A stretch of DNA of 44,995 nucleotides from a bacterium (GTDB lineage Bacteria > Bacteroidota > Rhodothermia > Balneolales > M1805), in contig SBGQ01000117.1 of assembly GCA_006226965.1 (NCBI GenBank), positions 1-44,995 of the forward strand. The letters run 5' to 3'. Made by a program: the position numbers and the translations under genes. The notes under the pieces were generated by a model, which was not told where the DNA came from, ran no database searches, and was given only the letters and a program-made list of their open reading frames with translations. Below are positions 18,698 through 26,747 of the stretch, one piece after another (positions within the stretch are counted from its first letter, which is position 1; every line of letters starts with the position of its first letter).

Positions 18698-19407
18698 TGT
18701 TTACTTATAGTTGATAATTTTCGTTTTAGTTGGGGAATAAATGGCGCTAATAAACTTCCTGTAAGTATGGTTCCAACGATCACAGAAAGGCTGATTCCAA
18801 TTGAAGTCCAATCGTTTGTGAATACGATTCCGGGCGACTTTAAATCACTAACAATCAAGGGTAAAAACATGGAAGCTAACAGTTGTATGAAAGCGGCTAC
18901 AATGAGTAATTCAGTCTGAATCTCCCATTCCGGCAAGACTTTAGAAATGAAAAACTGAATGGAAATACACGCAATCCAAACACTAATCATGTAAATGCCG
19001 TTAATTAGCGAATAATCTAATCCGTCTATGGCAACAAATAAGGCATTTTGAATCACAATAAATCCGAGTGTTGAAATTACACCCGGAATCCATATAAACA
19101 CTTGTATCCACGTTTGCTTTTTCAACTCCACTCGGGAACGGATAAACGCGAAAGCAAATGCGATTAAAGCAATCGTTTCTATGAGTTGTAAAATGGCGAC
19201 ATAATTGATGATTGTAGGGTGTTTCAAGGCATCCATCCAACCAGATTCTGTCATATTCAAATTGTAGCGGTAAAAACCGCCCCCGAGAACCAAAAAGAAT
19301 AATCCTTGAATAAGGTATGAGAAACGCTGTTTAGCTAAAGTCCATTTTAGAATGGTGCAAAACCCGCTCAAAAGAATAAAGATGCCAAGAAACACGTAAA
19401 TCGCCAT
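18694..19407 (-). CDS. hmuT: Multi-pass membrane protein of the heme locus (HmuT-like)
   Basis: A 237-residue integral membrane protein with about seven hydrophobic segments and no recognisable enzymatic motif. It is assigned by position: it lies between the hemophore and the HmuU channel gene, as hmuT does in the Porphyromonas hmuYRSTUV locus. The start is 2 bases after the hmuY stop and the end overlaps hmuU by four bases. The function is unknown; it may be an assembly or transport partner of HmuU/V. Confidence 0.7.
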   Translation of the reverse strand: MAIYVFLGIFILLSGFCTILKWTLAKQRFSYLIQGLFFLVLGGGFYRYNLNMTESGWMDALKHPTIINYVAILQLIETIALIAFAFAFIRSRVELKKQTWIQVFIWIPGVISTLGFIVIQNALFVAIDGLDYSLINGIYMISVWIACISIQFFISKVLPEWEIQTELLIVAAFIQLLASMFLPLIVSDLKSPGIVFTNDWTSIGISLSVIVGTILTGSLLAPFIPQLKRKLSTISKQ

Positions 19408-19409
19408 CG

Positions 19410-20018
19410 TTAGAACAATCTGGAACCGTTGGGTTGAGTAATGAATCTAAATGTGTACACACGGGCATCAGGACGTGTATCTCTGTTTATGAAAGCCTCT
19501 GTTGTGGTATCAGGATTACCTCTGTAATAACTGATAATTTGCATTTTTGTATAGGTTCCGTCTGTATTTTTGAATACCAGAATCTTACCTGGAATCGGCA
19601 AAATTGCATGTTGAGGCCCTGTTTCAGCACTTCCGGTATAATTATACCAGCCCCCGTTTCCTGTTATTGCTTTTGCTTCTGCGGTATCTGATACATAACC
19701 GGATTGAGGCGCTTCATCATATTCATCAAACAAACCGTCAACGATTTGTGCTGCTGCCGTTCCAAGACCGCTTACGCCGGAATTAACAATAATTGTTGCT
19801 CCTTTAATGCCAATATCCCAATTTGTTGTCGCTGAATCTGTATTAGCTACGATGTCGCCGGTCTTAAAATCATAAAAGACATAGCTAGTTCCGGTTGCAT
19901 CTAAATCAGTTACCGTTGTGGCTTCTAAAGGTTCTGAGTCAGTATTCGTAGATGAATCCTCACATCCGTTAAACAATGCAATGGAAAACAAGCTTAATAA
20001 GGCTACTTTAATCTTCAT
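19410..20018 (-). CDS. hmuY: HmuY family heme-binding lipoprotein
   Basis: A 202-residue HmuY-family hemophore. The N-terminus is a lipoprotein signal with the modified cysteine at C19 (LFNGC), followed by an acidic EDSS stretch that may favour surface exposure in Bacteroidota. Family features are YDFKTG, a WDIGIKG strand, an NSGVSGLG turn and a terminal YTFRFITQ strand. The family binds heme at the cell surface and passes it to HmuR. The ATG at 20018 was chosen because it opens a proper signal peptide; the longer ORF would overlap hmuR. It lies 16 bases after hmuR. Confidence 0.87.
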   Translation of the reverse strand: MKIKVALLSLFSIALFNGCEDSSTNTDSEPLEATTVTDLDATGTSYVFYDFKTGDIVANTDSATTNWDIGIKGATIIVNSGVSGLGTAAAQIVDGLFDEYDEAPQSGYVSDTAEAKAITGNGGWYNYTGSAETGPQHAILPIPGKILVFKNTDGTYTKMQIISYYRGNPDTTTEAFINRDTRPDARVYTFRFITQPNGSRLF

Positions 20019-20034
20019 TTTAATGTGACTTATT

Positions 20035-22338
20035 TTATTTAAAGTTATAGTTGAGTTGTATGTAGTAAAGTCTCCCGGGTAAAAAAGACAATTGATTTGG
20101 ACGTGTGAAATCAAAAAGATTATCCACACCCAACTGCACACGTAATTTCTTAATCGGATAATTTGCCAAACTGATATTGGTTAAGGTGTACCCTTTTTCG
20201 TATTCATTATCCTGATCTAGAATCTGATTATTATTTTTATCCATAAAACCATATCTGCCTCTTAAAATGAGTCTGATACTGGTTTCCCAATGTTTATCGG
20301 GCGATGTTGCAAATAAACGTAACGTTCCGCTGTGACGCGATCTGTTAAATAAACCGCCGTAATCAGCTAATTGAACTCGTTCGTCTATATTAGTAGATGA
20401 ATTTCTTCTGTAAACGGCACCGCTGTTTATCTGATCAATTACCTGCTGATCCATAGCTTGCAAATAGGAATAACCGCTCATCAATGAAACACCGGGAATT
20501 ACATCCCAATGTAGTTCAGCTTCAATGCCTTGTGTATAAATCTCGTTTAAGTTGAAATAGGTATAAACGGATTGATTATTCGTTTTAATGGCTATCGGCT
20601 GAGAATCAATTAAGTTATTTATCGTATTTCTGAAAACATTAACCTTAGTTCTTAATCTGTTTTTATAGGAATAATCCAATCCCACATTTATAGAAAATGA
20701 GCGCTCTGCTTGAATGGCCTGCAAGGTTGAAGCATCAATGAGTACTAAGGCTAATTCGCCTCTCTCCTGCAATTCCTGAACGCTCTCTTCAACAGTACTC
20801 GTACCAAAAACACTATAACCGGATGTCGGATTCGTAAAATTCAAAAACAGTTGGCGAAATTCCGGAGCTTTAAACCCGTTACCGATCGACATTTTTATGT
20901 GAAGATTTTCCTTAAGCTCATAGCGTAAGCCGAACTTTGGACTAAGTTCACCGGAATATTCACTGTGATAATCTCCCCTTAACCCCGCCGTTATATTAAC
21001 GTTCGAAGTTATATCCCAGTCAAGTTGCGTAAATCCAAAGTAAGACTTAAAAACAGGTTTTGATACATATCTATCGGCTTCAAGGGTTTCATAAGTATAT
21101 CCTAAGCCGGAAGTTGTACGCGCTTGGGAATTCCAAAATGCATCCCATTGTAACTCTGAGCGATGCATTCGCTGATTAAACGGACTCTCACTGTACACAC
21201 TGCCATTATCAGCATAATTGATTTGGGAAGTATTACCAAACCATGTTGAATTGTGAATAAACTCCATTTTTTGAGTGGAATTAAGATTAATTTTGAGAGT
21301 CGGGATTAAACTATAATCGTATTGTTTAGCTCGTTCATCCAATAAACGAATTGCATCATTTTCAATAATCTGTCCTTTATTTTCTTGATTTTCATGATAT
21401 AAACGAGCTCTTAGACCCAATTCAACACGATTCGTTAAAGTAGCTGAACCTTTATACATAGCTGTATAATTCAAAAACTCAGGTACAGTGTTGCCGACAA
21501 TGTTTGGGTTTAACTTATACCCGTTTGATGTATTACCATTTAAAAACAAAGACTGGGATAGTTTATCATTTTGATAAGCTGTTTCTAAACTATAGTCCTG
21601 CGAACCATAACTTCCAATTCTCGAACTTACTACAGATGTAAAACCTGTTTTGGGTTTTTCAGTGATGATATTAATTACACCTCCTAAGGCGTCACTCCCC
21701 CACAAAGCTGAGCTTGGGCCTTTTACAATTTCAATTTGTTTGATGTTGCCAACTGTTATTCTTGTTAAATCTAAGGTGCCGGAAGTGCGACCAATTACAG
21801 GCTGGCCATCAATCAGAATTAATGAATAATCGGCATCCATGCCCTGCATTTGTACACCCGTTCCATGATCTGATGTGAGAGTAATTCCCACTTGTTCCAT
21901 CAAAATATCATTTAAACGTAAGGATCCTGATTGTGCTAACTCTTTTTTACTTACAACAGAAACCGGCTGAGCGACTGACTCCATGTCTTTACTTGTTCTT
22001 GTTGCAGTTACAACTACATCTGAATTAGACCAAATTCTGTTTGATTTTAGCTCAATTGCACCTAGTTCAATAATGGGTTTTGTTATAGAAAGGGATTGTT
22101 CGTGGCGTTCATATCCTAAATGGGTTATGATGATTTTACCTTCATTTTGACTGCTTTTTAGTGTAAATGAACCTGTCGAATCCGTTATTACAATGGATTG
22201 ATGCCATTTCACATGAGCGCCTTTTAAATAGCCTTCATCTCCTAATACTTTCCCTTTTATGATAACATCTTTTGCGTAAAGCATCTCTAGGCTGCTTAGT
22301 ACAAAGATCAGGGTTAAATGTAAAAGTTTAATAAGCAT
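20035..22338 (-). CDS. hmuR: TonB-dependent heme receptor (HmuR-like)
   Basis: A 767-residue outer-membrane receptor. A signal peptide is followed by a carboxypeptidase-like regulatory domain (about residues 25-105), the TonB plug (motifs VVVTATRTS, ILIDGQPV, and a KGPSSALWGSDALGGVINI stretch) and a 22-strand barrel ending in an aromatic/hydrophobic strand (YIQLNYNFK). FKAPEF at about residue 490 resembles the FRAP box of heme/hemoglobin receptors. It is the first gene of the hmu operon, with hmuY 16 bases downstream. The ATG at 22338 gives a normal signal peptide; the longer frame adds 22 unlikely residues. Confidence 0.9.
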   Translation of the reverse strand: MLIKLLHLTLIFVLSSLEMLYAKDVIIKGKVLGDEGYLKGAHVKWHQSIVITDSTGSFTLKSSQNEGKIIITHLGYERHEQSLSITKPIIELGAIELKSNRIWSNSDVVVTATRTSKDMESVAQPVSVVSKKELAQSGSLRLNDILMEQVGITLTSDHGTGVQMQGMDADYSLILIDGQPVIGRTSGTLDLTRITVGNIKQIEIVKGPSSALWGSDALGGVINIITEKPKTGFTSVVSSRIGSYGSQDYSLETAYQNDKLSQSLFLNGNTSNGYKLNPNIVGNTVPEFLNYTAMYKGSATLTNRVELGLRARLYHENQENKGQIIENDAIRLLDERAKQYDYSLIPTLKINLNSTQKMEFIHNSTWFGNTSQINYADNGSVYSESPFNQRMHRSELQWDAFWNSQARTTSGLGYTYETLEADRYVSKPVFKSYFGFTQLDWDITSNVNITAGLRGDYHSEYSGELSPKFGLRYELKENLHIKMSIGNGFKAPEFRQLFLNFTNPTSGYSVFGTSTVEESVQELQERGELALVLIDASTLQAIQAERSFSINVGLDYSYKNRLRTKVNVFRNTINNLIDSQPIAIKTNNQSVYTYFNLNEIYTQGIEAELHWDVIPGVSLMSGYSYLQAMDQQVIDQINSGAVYRRNSSTNIDERVQLADYGGLFNRSRHSGTLRLFATSPDKHWETSIRLILRGRYGFMDKNNNQILDQDNEYEKGYTLTNISLANYPIKKLRVQLGVDNLFDFTRPNQLSFLPGRLYYIQLNYNFK

Positions 22339-22347
22339 ATTTAGAAT

Positions 22348-22376
22348 AAATCTTAATAGTTGCAATCGCGTCGCAA
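22348..22376 (-). promoter_or_regulatory. Candidate promoter of the hmu operon
   Basis: On the minus strand TTG (22374-22376) is followed after 18 bases by TAAGATTT (22348-22355), a 6/8 match to TAnnTTTG. The fit is poor, which could mean an activator-dependent promoter or that the true start is elsewhere. Confidence 0.3.
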
Positions 22377-22377
22377 T
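22362..22377. repeat. Direct repeat ATTGC with 11-base period upstream of hmuR
   Basis: GCAAT occurs at 22362-22366 and again at 22373-22377, about one helical turn apart and embedded in a GC-rich core (TCGCGTCG) inside otherwise AT-rich DNA. It overlaps the candidate -33 region of hmuR and is a possible operator. Confidence 0.35.
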
Positions 22378-22437
22378 TTTATTTAGATTTATTCCACATA
22401 ACAATAGTCGAAGCTCATTTTTCTCTACTAAAAGAGA

Positions 22438-22468
22438 TTTGACAACCCACTAGATGAGAATAGACTTT
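22438..22468 (+). promoter_or_regulatory. Candidate promoter for the transposase-derived gene
   Basis: TTTG (22438-22441), 19 bases, then TAGACTTT (22461-22468), a 6/8 match to TAnnTTTG at standard Bacteroidota spacing. Transcription would start near 22475, leaving a leader of about 25 bases to the ATG at 22498. It lies inside the left inverted repeat of the presumed relic element. Confidence 0.45.
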
Positions 22469-22497
22469 TATTGCTGGTTATATATTTAGTAAAATCA

Positions 22498-23070
22498 ATG
22501 ATTAACAAATACGTTTCTCGTTCCAAAATTTCAGAGGCTAAATTCAGACAGTTAGTTTCGTACTTTGCACTGAATTTAAGTGCTACACAAATTGCACAAC
22601 TGTCCGGTCTAAACAGAACTACTGTAAACCGTTTATTAGATGGAATAAGACGAGTTATAGAAGATAAATTTATTAGTGAAAATACCTTGTTTTATATACC
22701 AGAAAACATAACGGTTAGCGAGAAACTTCCATGTGGCATTATTCTTATTCATGAACAAATTCACTTATGTGTAAACAAGAATATTTACACTGAATGTAAC
22801 GTAATATTAGAATCAACGCCGTTTTTGCCGCAGTTTTTATATGATACTAGCACATCGGGGTTCATTAAACTGGATAATGCCATTTCAGAAACCGAAAACG
22901 GTCTCCTTTTCTCTTTCATTCAGTCGGTAAAGCACCATCAACAAATCTGTTATGGAATACCTGAAAAAAAAGTAATTCGTCACCTGTGTGAGCTCATTTT
23001 TCGCTTTAATTACAGAAATCAAAATAAGTATGATATTCTGTTAAAATGGATACGTCATAATCCGATTTAG
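22498..23070 (+). CDS. IS1595-type transposase-derived HTH protein lacking the DDE core
   Basis: A 190-residue protein. Residues 5-55 match the N-terminal helix-turn-helix region of IS1595/ISXO2-type transposases (RSKISEAKFRQLVSYFALN, then LSGLNRTTVNRLL). The last 25 residues match the family's C-terminal signature (FRFNYRNQNKYDILLKWIRHNP). The centre is shortened, and I cannot find the family's DE-x-(F/Y)-G catalytic block or the later acidic residues in conserved context. The frame is nevertheless open throughout. It is divergent from hmuR with 159 bases between start codons. This suggests a domesticated DNA-binding protein, possibly controlling the heme operon; a decaying insertion sequence is the alternative. 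ATG at 22498 is preferred over a TTG at 22471. Confidence 0.7.
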   Translation: MINKYVSRSKISEAKFRQLVSYFALNLSATQIAQLSGLNRTTVNRLLDGIRRVIEDKFISENTLFYIPENITVSEKLPCGIILIHEQIHLCVNKNIYTECNVILESTPFLPQFLYDTSTSGFIKLDNAISETENGLLFSFIQSVKHHQQICYGIPEKKVIRHLCELIFRFNYRNQNKYDILLKWIRHNPI

Positions 23071-23097
23071 ACATCTAGAGGGCTTCCGCACAATAAA

Positions 23098-23127
23098 AAA
23101 GCCCCGCAAAAAATTTTACGAGGCTTT
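23098..23127 (-). terminator. Terminator after sdhB
   Basis: Stem AAAGCC-C-CG / CG-A-GGCTTT around a 12-base AT-rich loop, followed on the minus strand by a run of T. It lies between the sdhB stop and the convergent transposase-derived gene and may stop both transcripts. Confidence 0.7.
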
Positions 23128-23149
23128 AAAATAATGAGCTAAATCAGCT

Positions 23150-23899
23150 TTAGAAATACGATTTAACGTACTCTCTGCGCATCATCGCAATTGCTGAAAT
23201 AGAAATACCTTTCGGACAAACTGCTTCACACTCACCATGATTCGAACAATCTCCGAAACCTTCTACATCCATTTGGTTTACCATTGATTGAACACGGCGT
23301 TTGCGTTCTGGGTCACCTTGTGGTAATAGTGCTAATTGTGAAATTTTTGCTCCGGTAAATAAAGAAGCAGATGCATTCGGACACGCTGCAACACAAGCAC
23401 CACAACCGATACAAGTAGCGTAATCAAAAGCATGATCAGCCAAATCTTTACCGATTAAAATGGAGTTAGCATCTGTGGCAGAACCTGTATTTACTGAGAT
23501 AAAACCACCTGCAGAGATAATTCTATCGAAAGCACTTCTATCCACTACTAAATCTTTAACAATTGGAAATGCAGAAGCTCTCCAAGGTTCAATTGTAATG
23601 GTTTCACCGTCTTTAAAGTGACGCATATGCAACTGACAAACAGCCGTATTAGCTTGTGGGCCATGCGCCATACCATTAACAACCAATGAACAAGAACCAC
23701 AAATACCTTCACGGCAATCGTGCTCAAATTCAACCGGGCGTTCACCTTTGTGAATTAAATCTTCATTAAGAACGTCAAGCATTTCAAGGAAAGAAGCATG
23801 GGTACTGATTTCTACTTCGTAGTTTTTCAGCTCCCCTTTTACTTTCGGGCCTTCCTGACGCCATACTTTTAATTTTAAACGAATTGTTTCTTTACTCAT
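23150..23899 (-). CDS. sdhB: Succinate dehydrogenase / fumarate reductase iron-sulfur subunit
   Basis: A 249-residue electron-transfer subunit. The [2Fe-2S] ligands are C62, C67, C70 and C88. The second domain has C163, C166, C169 and C173 ([12 protein letters not shown]) and C218, C224 and C228, which hold the [4Fe-4S] and [3Fe-4S] clusters. It passes electrons from SdhA to the quinone site in the membrane. It lies 11 bases after sdhA and ends the operon. Confidence 0.95.
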   Translation of the reverse strand: MSKETIRLKLKVWRQEGPKVKGELKNYEVEISTHASFLEMLDVLNEDLIHKGERPVEFEHDCREGICGSCSLVVNGMAHGPQANTAVCQLHMRHFKDGETITIEPWRASAFPIVKDLVVDRSAFDRIISAGGFISVNTGSATDANSILIGKDLADHAFDYATCIGCGACVAACPNASASLFTGAKISQLALLPQGDPERKRRVQSMVNQMDVEGFGDCSNHGECEAVCPKGISISAIAMMRREYVKSYF

Positions 23900-23910
23900 A
23901 AGTCAGAACC

Positions 23911-25857
23911 TTATTTATAGCTTCTTTGAGAAAGCTTAACATTTTCAAAAACTAAGTTTTCTTTATGCATGGTGTATTCTTTTCCTTCACCGGCAAATTC
24001 CCAGGCTGCTGCGTACGCAAATTCATCATCGTTACGTAATGCTTCACCATCCGGGGTTTGATATTCTTCGCGGAAGTGTCCGCCGCATGATTCATTTCTG
24101 TGCCATGCATCCATAGCCATTAATTCAGCTAATTCGATAAAATCAGCTACGCGTCCGGCAAATTCTAAATATTTGTTGAAGGTATTTTTCTCACCGGTCA
24201 ATTTTAGATTTGTCCAGAACTCTTCTTTAATTGCTCTAATTTTAACAATAGCTTCTTCAAGACCTTCTTTTGTTCTCGACATGCCAATGTTATCCCAAAC
24301 AACTGCACCTAATTCACGATGGAATTCCAAGGTTGTTTTATTACCGTTGATATTCAACAGTTTATTTATGCGTTCTTCCTGTTCAACAACGGAAGCTTTA
24401 AATGCATCATGATCTGTTGAAACAGGTTTTAAGGAATTGTTGGCAATGTAATCACCTAAAGTGTAAGGTATCACAAAATAGCCGTCAGCTAAACCTTGCA
24501 TCAATGCAGAAGCACCTAATCGGTTTGCGCCGTGGTCTGAGAAGTTAGCTTCACCTAATGCGAAACAACCGGGAACTGTAGTCATCAAATTGTAATCAAC
24601 CCAAAGACCGCCCATTGTATAGTGAACAGCAGGATAAATGCGCATCGGTGTTTCATATGGATTATCGCCGGTAATTCGCTCGTACATTTCAAACAAGTTG
24701 CCGTAACGATCTTCTATTGTTTTCTGCCCTAAACGTTTGATAGAATCAGCGAAGTCCAGATAAACAGCTTTTCCGGTTGCACCGACACCTCTACCCTCAT
24801 CACACGCATACTTCGCATTTCTGGAAGCAACATCGCGAGGAACTAAGTTTCCAAAACTCGGATATTTACGTTCGAGGAAATAATCGCGTTCGTCTTCAGG
24901 AATTTGAACAGGTTTACGAGTGTCACCTTCTTTTTTGGGAACCCAAACACGTCCATCGTTTCTTAAGGACTCCGACATCAGTGTCAATTTTGACTGATAA
25001 TCACCGGATTGAGGAATACATGTCGGGTGAATTTGTACATAACAAGGGTTTCCAAAGAAAGCACCTTTTTTATGAGCTCTCCATGCAGCTGTTACGTTCG
25101 AATTCTTTGCATTAGTTGATAAATAATACACGTTACCGTAACCACCTGTACATAACAGAACAGCTGAACCTGCATATTTTTCGATTTCACCGGTTTCTAA
25201 ATTTCTGGCAACAACACCACGTGCAACACCATCAACAGTTACTAAATCGAGCATTTCGCGACGAGTTAACAACTCGATTTTACCGGCATCAACCATGCGC
25301 ATCATAGCTGAGTAAGCACCGAGCAATAATTGTTGTCCGGTCTGGCCTTTTGCATAAAACGTACGAGATACTTGTGCTCCACCGAAAGAACGGTTTGATA
25401 AGACACCGCCATATTCACGACCAAAAGGAACACCTTGTGCAACCGCCTGATCAATAATGTTAACAGACTCTTCAGCTAAACGATGAACGTTTGCCTCACG
25501 AGCGCGATAGTCACCGCCTTTAATGGTGTCATAAAATAAACGATGAATGGTATCACCGTCATTTTGATAATTTTTTGCTGCATTTATACCGCCTTGAGCT
25601 GCAATCGAGTGTGCTCTTCGAGGTGAATCATGGATGGTTAATGCTTTTACATTATATCCTAGTTCAGCTAATGTTGCCGCAGCTGAAGCACCTGCCAAAC
25701 CGGTTCCTACAACGATAATCGTATGCTTACGCTTGTTCGCAGGAGAAACGAGTTTAACATCTTTTTTGTGATTTTTCCATTTCGACTCAAGCGGTCCGCT
25801 TGGCGCTTTAGCATCTAGTCGGCTGGAATTTTCAACTGTTTTAAAATTGATACTCAT
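23911..25857 (-). CDS. sdhA: Succinate dehydrogenase / fumarate reductase flavoprotein subunit
   Basis: A 648-residue flavoprotein that oxidises succinate to fumarate. The FAD dinucleotide motif is GTGLAGAS (from residue 51), and H83 in [10 protein letters not shown] is the expected site of covalent FAD attachment. The substrate domain has HPTCIPQSG and the C-terminal [10 protein letters not shown]. Length is typical for the Bacteroidota-type enzyme paired with a single cytochrome b subunit. It is 18 bases after sdhC and 11 before sdhB. Confidence 0.95.
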   Translation of the reverse strand: MSINFKTVENSSRLDAKAPSGPLESKWKNHKKDVKLVSPANKRKHTIIVVGTGLAGASAAATLAELGYNVKALTIHDSPRRAHSIAAQGGINAAKNYQNDGDTIHRLFYDTIKGGDYRAREANVHRLAEESVNIIDQAVAQGVPFGREYGGVLSNRSFGGAQVSRTFYAKGQTGQQLLLGAYSAMMRMVDAGKIELLTRREMLDLVTVDGVARGVVARNLETGEIEKYAGSAVLLCTGGYGNVYYLSTNAKNSNVTAAWRAHKKGAFFGNPCYVQIHPTCIPQSGDYQSKLTLMSESLRNDGRVWVPKKEGDTRKPVQIPEDERDYFLERKYPSFGNLVPRDVASRNAKYACDEGRGVGATGKAVYLDFADSIKRLGQKTIEDRYGNLFEMYERITGDNPYETPMRIYPAVHYTMGGLWVDYNLMTTVPGCFALGEANFSDHGANRLGASALMQGLADGYFVIPYTLGDYIANNSLKPVSTDHDAFKASVVEQEERINKLLNINGNKTTLEFHRELGAVVWDNIGMSRTKEGLEEAIVKIRAIKEEFWTNLKLTGEKNTFNKYLEFAGRVADFIELAELMAMDAWHRNESCGGHFREEYQTPDGEALRNDDEFAYAAAWEFAGEGKEYTMHKENLVFENVKLSQRSYK

Positions 25858-25875
25858 ATGAACTATCTCCGACTT

Positions 25876-26574
25876 TTATGAAAAATAGATGTACAATGGA
25901 ATGGATAAGAAACCAACTGCTACAAGTGCAGCAATAATTCCACCGATAGAATAAATAACAGGTGAAAACTTAGGTTTCATCATACCTAAAGACTGTAAAG
26001 CTGACCAAACGCCGTGGCGTAAGTGTAAACCCAACAACGCCATTACAAATGTGTAACCGAAAGCATAAACAGGATTTTTAAAAGCTTCCCAAACATATTT
26101 GTACAAGTCGCGTGCCTGAGCACCGTTTGCCAATGTGATTACATCAGCCGGTTTAAAAATGTTGAACTTGAACGACAGCACGTGAACTACGAGGAAAAGT
26201 AATAACACAGAACCGGTTACAATCATACTTCTGGAAGCCAAAGACTGTTTGCTTTTTGATCCCGCAGATTGATACAATTTATAAGATTCAGGACGCGCTT
26301 TTCTTTTACCTAACCAAACCTGAATACCGCTTATAGCATGCATTCCGAGGAAAAGAACTAAGAAAATCTCAGCCAGAATTAATAAACCGCCTAAAGACTC
26401 AAGAAAATGACCGTATTGATTAAAAGCTGTTCCGTCAGTTTTATATAACTGAAGGTTTCCAGCTAAGTGACCGATGGCAAAAATTGTCCAAATTATACCA
26501 GTAAAACCACTGATAAGCTTTCGAACGATACCCGTCACACCGCTTTTAGATTTAGCATTTGCAGGATTACTCAT
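25876..26574 (-). CDS. sdhC: Succinate dehydrogenase cytochrome b subunit
   Basis: A 232-residue membrane anchor with five predicted helices, the single-polypeptide diheme type used with SdhA and SdhB in Bacteroidota and epsilonproteobacterial fumarate reductases. Candidate heme ligands are histidines within or near helices: GHLAGN, GMHAISG, VVHVLSF and GLHLRHGVW. It heads the sdhCAB operon. No clear promoter was found in the 173-base gap upstream. Confidence 0.92.
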   Translation of the reverse strand: MSNPANAKSKSGVTGIVRKLISGFTGIIWTIFAIGHLAGNLQLYKTDGTAFNQYGHFLESLGGLLILAEIFLVLFLGMHAISGIQVWLGKRKARPESYKLYQSAGSKSKQSLASRSMIVTGSVLLLFLVVHVLSFKFNIFKPADVITLANGAQARDLYKYVWEAFKNPVYAFGYTFVMALLGLHLRHGVWSALQSLGMMKPKFSPVIYSIGGIIAALVAVGFLSIPLYIYFS

Positions 26575-26747
26575 ACAAAGACGACGCTTAAATTTAAATT
26601 TCTTATAGTTTTACGCCGATTAAGGTCTTTTACTCCCTAATTAGCCTCGCCAAATTAAATAAAATTGACTTTTATTGCTTGTATTTCGTGGTTTTTGCGC
26701 TTATTTGTATTCGTTCTATGTAACAAAAATCACATAACAAAATGGAG

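Larger units (their letters stand above)
22437..23091. mobile_element. Possible relic of an IS1595-type insertion sequence
   Basis: The transposase-derived gene is flanked by an inverted repeat. On the left is CCCACTAGATG (22446-22456); on the right, read on the minus strand, is CCCTCTAGATG (23072-23082). That is 10 of 11 identical, and 13 of 20 if extended outward to 22437 and 23091. The right copy begins one base after the stop codon. No target-site duplication was recognised. It is shorter than typical IS1595 elements, so if real it is old and immobile. Confidence 0.4.

Noticed and set aside
20019-20141. Longer start for hmuY at 20141
   Set aside because: It overlaps the end of hmuR and hides the lipoprotein signal peptide that begins at 20018.
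24777-25307. Two plus-strand open frames opposite sdhA
   Set aside because: Both are antisense to a strongly conserved flavoprotein and have no family resemblance or start signals.
26700-26747. Terminator hairpin after the glycosyltransferase gene
   Set aside because: A weak AT-only inverted repeat (TATGTGA/TTACATA) exists, but with no T tract after it.
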